Positions 61,901-64,000 of a stretch of 64,000 nt of DNA are shown here, piece after piece. Within the stretch, counting starts at the first letter, position 1. Each line of letters opens with the position of its first letter. Both the position numbers and the translations under genes were made by a program. The notes under the pieces were generated by a model. The model was not told where the DNA came from. It made no database searches and saw only the letters and a list, made by a program, of their open reading frames with translations. Source of the DNA: Gallionella straubiae (GTDB lineage Bacteria; Pseudomonadota; Gammaproteobacteria; Burkholderiales; Gallionellaceae); NCBI RefSeq assembly GCF_051257895.1, contig NZ_CP194331.1, forward strand, positions 1,984,001-2,048,000. Direction: 5' to 3'.

Positions 61901-63319
61901 TGAGGCGGCAATGGTCCAGTTCTGTGTTATGCGGCATTGCGTGCGGTTGGTGCCGCTGTTGTCTGTTGTGCAGGACGATGTGGCGGACCAGCCCGTCCAG
62001 CTTGAGCCGGAATTGCTGGAGGTTCTCTGCTCCAGGGTGCCGACTATGCATTCATCGCGTTTTGAGCCGCCAGAATCCTCGGTGCAGGTGGATACTGCCG
62101 TCCAGTTATTCCACGTGGAGCCACTGTCAGCTGAATGCCTCGTATAAAGCTGCCCGGTAAGCTTCTGGATTGCACTGGTGCCCTGTTGGATCTGCTGGAT
62201 GCGCTGCTGGATCTGTTGTGTCCGGTACTGAAGCTGGCTGGTGCTCTGGGATATCCGGCTCTGGCTCTGCTGGAGCTGGCTGGTGGATTTGGTGACGGTG
62301 GCGCCGTCGTTCATCGGCCGGGGTGCTGCGCCATCCTGCTGGCCGACGTTGGTGCTGCCATCGATCCGGTCCGGCCCGTAGGTGCCGGTTTCATTGTCGG
62401 TGTTCCAGTAGCCGTCGGTGGAGAGGATTGCGAAGTTTTGCTGGCAGGAGTATTGCACCGGGTCATTGGCACCAGTCAGCAGTTGTCCGGCGTAAATCCG
62501 CCCGGCCTTGGCAAGGGCGGGACGTAATGGGGTATAGCCTGGGGTGCCGGTTATATAGAGCTTGCTATACCACTTTTCCTTTTGGCCTGTCCCGTCACCC
62601 ACAAAATCGAAATCACTAATTTTCAGGAAGCGATTATCGGTGGAATCGACGCCGGTATATCCGATGGTGGAGAAGCCGACGCGGAAATTGCTGTCGATAT
62701 TCTTGAAAGCGAGTCCCGCTGCCGATTTCATGGTGTGCATGCGGTCGCGGTAATAAGTGTACCAATTGGCAAAATTTTGCCGTTCGTCCGTACCACCCGG
62801 ACCGGAAGTGCTGTTGACAGTCACTTTGGTATAACTGGTGTCGGCATAGCAGGTGCCGCGCGCCGGCGTAGCGGGTGATGCGCCGGTATATTTATAATAA
62901 TAGGCTGCCTGATCGGCGCTGTCATTGCCGGTTCTGAACTGGGTGGACAGGTTTTTGGTGGCTGTGCCGCTGAAGCCGCTGACCAGGGCGGCAGTGAATA
63001 CGGAATCCGGAAATGAGGAGCGATCGGCATTAACCGGCAGAGCATAGGTGATGTTTGGGTTGTAGTAGACGCCGTTATAGAGGTAATTCCGATAGCAAAA
63101 TTTGCTTTTGTTGTTGTTCACGGAATCGGGCAGGTATTCCCAGTCCATGCTGCCCGAGTCGTCCAGGATGAATATGATGTTGGGCTTCACGGGGGTGCTG
63201 CCCGACGAGGCCATCGGTGAATTGGCAATATCTGTCGCTGCGGCCTGGGCGGTCGCACCCAAGCTGGTTGCTGCGAACAGCAATGATGTTTGCATAATAC
63301 GTTTGGCAGCGGTTTTCAT
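58964..63319 (-). CDS. pilY1: PilY1-like type IV pilus tip adhesin with Cys-rich repeat insertion
   Basis: 1451 residues from ATG 63319; signal peptide MKTAAKRIMQTSLLFAATSL. Residues about 45-340: von Willebrand A-type region (MIDAS in FILDDSGSMDWEYL). Residues about 343-390: Gln-rich coiled-coil segment (YRTQQIQQRIQQIQQGTSAI). Residues about 397-660: Cys/Ser/Thr-rich tandem repeats (VSSCTPSG..., CQTADTGW). C-terminal third: PilC/PilY1 beta-propeller (TPMVYVAANDGMLHAFNGDT, LVGGLNAGGRGYYALDVTNP). PilY1 sits at the pilus tip and controls retraction, adhesion and surface sensing. The large Cys-rich insert is unusual. Confidence 0.88.
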   Translation of the reverse strand: MKTAAKRIMQTSLLFAATSLGATAQAAATDIANSPMASSGSTPVKPNIIFILDDSGSMDWEYLPDSVNNNKSKFCYRNYLYNGVYYNPNITYALPVNADRSSFPDSVFTAALVSGFSGTATKNLSTQFRTGNDSADQAAYYYKYTGASPATPARGTCYADTSYTKVTVNSTSGPGGTDERQNFANWYTYYRDRMHTMKSAAGLAFKNIDSNFRVGFSTIGYTGVDSTDNRFLKISDFDFVGDGTGQKEKWYSKLYITGTPGYTPLRPALAKAGRIYAGQLLTGANDPVQYSCQQNFAILSTDGYWNTDNETGTYGPDRIDGSTNVGQQDGAAPRPMNDGATVTKSTSQLQQSQSRISQSTSQLQYRTQQIQQRIQQIQQGTSAIQKLTGQLYTRHSADSGSTWNNWTAVSTCTEDSGGSKRDECIVGTLEQRTSSNSGSSWTGWSATSSCTTDNSGTNRTQCRITQNWTIAASCTPTHTGPSGTYVWTGNSAAVDCQTGAITWSNVSSCTPSGSTVCQTADTGWVNVSSCTPSGPTNGQTVTCQTADTGWIGTSSCTPGSSGGGTTTCQTTTTGPTYVSSCTAASASSGNSWTQTTCTTTVISPATGVASCTPAAPSSGNNYVTTSCNTVTTGPTIVTSCTAAGASAANNYTATTCTAGSGGVSDSLADVAMYYYQTDLRTSALGNCTGALGAGVDVCENNVPGSGDDVNSRQHMTTFTLGLGVDGTLGYADNYKSGGSADYNAIVQGTKNWPDPIANTGAERVDDLWHAAVNGRGVYYSARDPATLVTGISSALAGVTARAGSSAAAATSNLEPVAGDNYLFVALYRTVFWDGDLQAKTIDPITGIVSSTPVWTAQPLLDLKVGASSDTRTIYTFDGGTANKLKPFLWASLSGTEQAYFNSMCSPTALLTQCTALTAAEQTAASGENLVNFLRGQNGNEATLYRDRDHVLGDMVTSQPVYVKKPPFEYVDTHYGPEATSGTFKYLHASRTPMVYVAANDGMLHAFNGDTGQEQWAYVPPMVMSNLYRLADKTYSANHRYYVDGSPTVADICPNAPASSCTGAQWKTILVGGLNAGGRGYYALDVTNPATPKALWNFTTTEDSDLGYSFGNPVVTKRKDGTWVVVVTSGYNNISPGNGQGYLYVLNANTGALLEKIGTATGDTTTPSGLAKINVWVSVSTDNTAERFYGGDLLGNLWRFTLDSATPPASPVSVAGSALLLAELGAINGAGVQPITTKPELTVVPYGGVDYAVVQVGTGRYLGLTDLSNTDQQSVYAIKDDLSSTGLGQARASGVLVAQILSDFTGASGEKLRTTSTNPVDWASKAGWYIDLNPDNTSPGERVNVDVQLQLGSLTVATNVPSNNTCNVGGYSFLYNFDFKSGQYLQTAAAQAVGSKLASGAMVAGMNTIRLQSGKVITIITDTGGGITSKETPTAVSSSGTAKRVSWRELIQ

Positions 63320-63341
63320 GATCGCCTCCTGATGTGGCACA

Positions 63342-64000
63342 TTAGAAATGGACGATGGTTTCAACATAACTGGTGGTATTGCGCGGCCCCCGAATACGAG
63401 TGGTGACGCGGTAATATTCCACTTCGGCAGTGCCGCTTAACCCGCCCTTGCCGGTGTAGTCTTTCGCGCCCGAACTTGTTCCGGCAACAACGGTGGCGGT
63501 GGAGGCGCAGTTGTTCGGCAGCCCGGTGCTTGGGCAGAGGCGATGGATAATGTATCTGGCCTCGTATCCTGCCGCGTTGGCTGGAATCAATGCGGCGGGC
63601 TGCACACAAGCAGTTGCCGTGCCGTTTGCTACGGCGTTGTTGCAATTGTTGCCGTCCCAGTCAACCAGCGAACGGGCCGGGTTGCCACTATTGCCAGTCA
63701 TGTCCAGGGTTTCCTGACTGGTGGCGTAATAGCCGTTGGCAGGATCGTCGCTTTGCGAGGCGACGACGCCCGCAATACCGGTCAACCAGGTTATGGCGGC
63801 CTCTGTCCCTGCATCGCCAGCCAGTGCAGCGCCCTGTTTGAACGCCATGTTGCCGGCTACGATATTGCCGGTGTCCACCGACCGTACCAGCGCGATCGCA
63901 GCCAGGGTCATGGCAACCAATACGATGAGGGTGATGATTAACACCACTCCCTTTTGTTGTTTTGGCGGCGGTGTGCCAGCGCAACCGGCAGTCTGTCCAG
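63342..64000 (-). CDS. pilX: PilX-like minor pilin / pilus assembly protein (5' end beyond window)
   Basis: The frame stays open to the window edge. The prepilin cleavage context is KQQKG^VVLIITLIVLVAMTL (about 63905-63965), the PilX_N pattern, without Glu at position 5. Conserved MAFKQGAALAGDAGTEAAI follows. C-terminus RGPRNTTSYVETIVHF. PilX primes pilus assembly together with PilY1, encoded 22 bp downstream. The true start lies upstream of the visible sequence; the GTG at 63947 is inside the hydrophobic helix and is rejected. Confidence 0.85.
   Translation of the reverse strand, partial: GQTAGCAGTPPPKQQKGVVLIITLIVLVAMTLAAIALVRSVDTGNIVAGNMAFKQGAALAGDAGTEAAITWLTGIAGVVASQSDDPANGYYATSQETLDMTGNSGNPARSLVDWDGNNCNNAVANGTATACVQPAALIPANAAGYEARYIIHRLCPSTGLPNNCASTATVVAGTSSGAKDYTGKGGLSGTAEVEYYRVTTRIRGPRNTTSYVETIVHF

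Noticed and set aside
61340..62130. CRISPR array in the repetitive pilY1 region
   Set aside because: The repeats are imperfect, coding and in frame, with no uniform repeat/spacer spacing.
63342..63947. PilX starting at GTG 63947
   Set aside because: This start would remove the prepilin leader; the frame is open upstream through KQQKG to the window edge.

Overview
The window is a contiguous, GC-rich bacterial chromosome segment with densely packed operons. Gene content and order (yicC-gmk-rpoZ-spoT, mreBCD-mrdA-rodA-rlpA facing gatCAB, groESL behind a CIRCE element, pilY1/pilX, ctaA) point to a betaproteobacterium. A Nitrosomonadales/Gallionellaceae-type lineage is my best guess, but it rests on gene content alone, since no rRNA is present.

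Layout. 1-3.4 kb (minus): spoT (cut by the window edge), rpoZ, gmk, yicC. 3.5-6.9 kb (plus): PP2C phosphatase, rph, rdgB, hemW. 6.8-8.7 kb (minus): trmB, thiG, thiS. 8.8-11.2 kb: tRNA-Gly(CCC), a RelE/ParE-type toxin-antitoxin pair and an AT-rich islet with a secreted LprI-domain protein. 11.3-15.8 kb: a dispersed repeat, then an operon MFS transporter-CHASE2 protein-SH3 protein-M48 protease. 15.9-19.4 kb: dnaE. 20.2-28.1 kb: a six-gene membrane complex of the hydrogenase-4/complex I family (hyfB, C, E, F, G, I-like). Its large subunit lacks all Ni-Fe cysteine ligands, and it is interrupted between hyfB and hyfC by a REP-associated tyrosine transposase flanked by a 47-bp target duplication. 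28.1-34.2 kb: ctaA, tRNA-Arg(CCG), CoA-binding protein, tag, dapF, DUF484, xerC, rlmI. 34.2-38.4 kb: an island made of two identical, inverted 1206-bp IS110-family elements sitting in two copies of a dispersed repeat and enclosing one gene, a macro-SEFIR/TIR fusion that looks like an anti-phage effector. 38.4-44.9 kb (minus): the rod-shape operon. 44.9-48.3 kb: gatCAB. 48.4-53.3 kb (minus): an RquA-like methyltransferase, a MITE, an SDR, dsbA, a SPOR protein, argS. 53.6-58.9 kb (plus): a nitronate-monooxygenase-like protein, groES, groEL, tRNA-Phe, prfC. 59-64 kb (minus): pilY1 with a Cys-rich repeat insertion, and pilX (running off the window).

The main discoveries are in the mobile and structured DNA. 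(1) A previously unrecognised (to me) 60-bp element occurs three times, always exactly 60 bp, always at a C^T junction inside an inverted repeat. It folds into a hairpin with compensatory base changes between copies. (2) The 5' non-coding region of the IS110 elements can be read as a bridge RNA whose four guide segments match the target and donor ends found in this window. (3) The macro-SEFIR gene is boxed in by these IS110 copies. (4) Palindromic CTCTCCC-type elements have been inserted in frame inside hemW (once) and rlmI (twice). (5) The RAYT insertion leaves a clear footprint of recent mobility.
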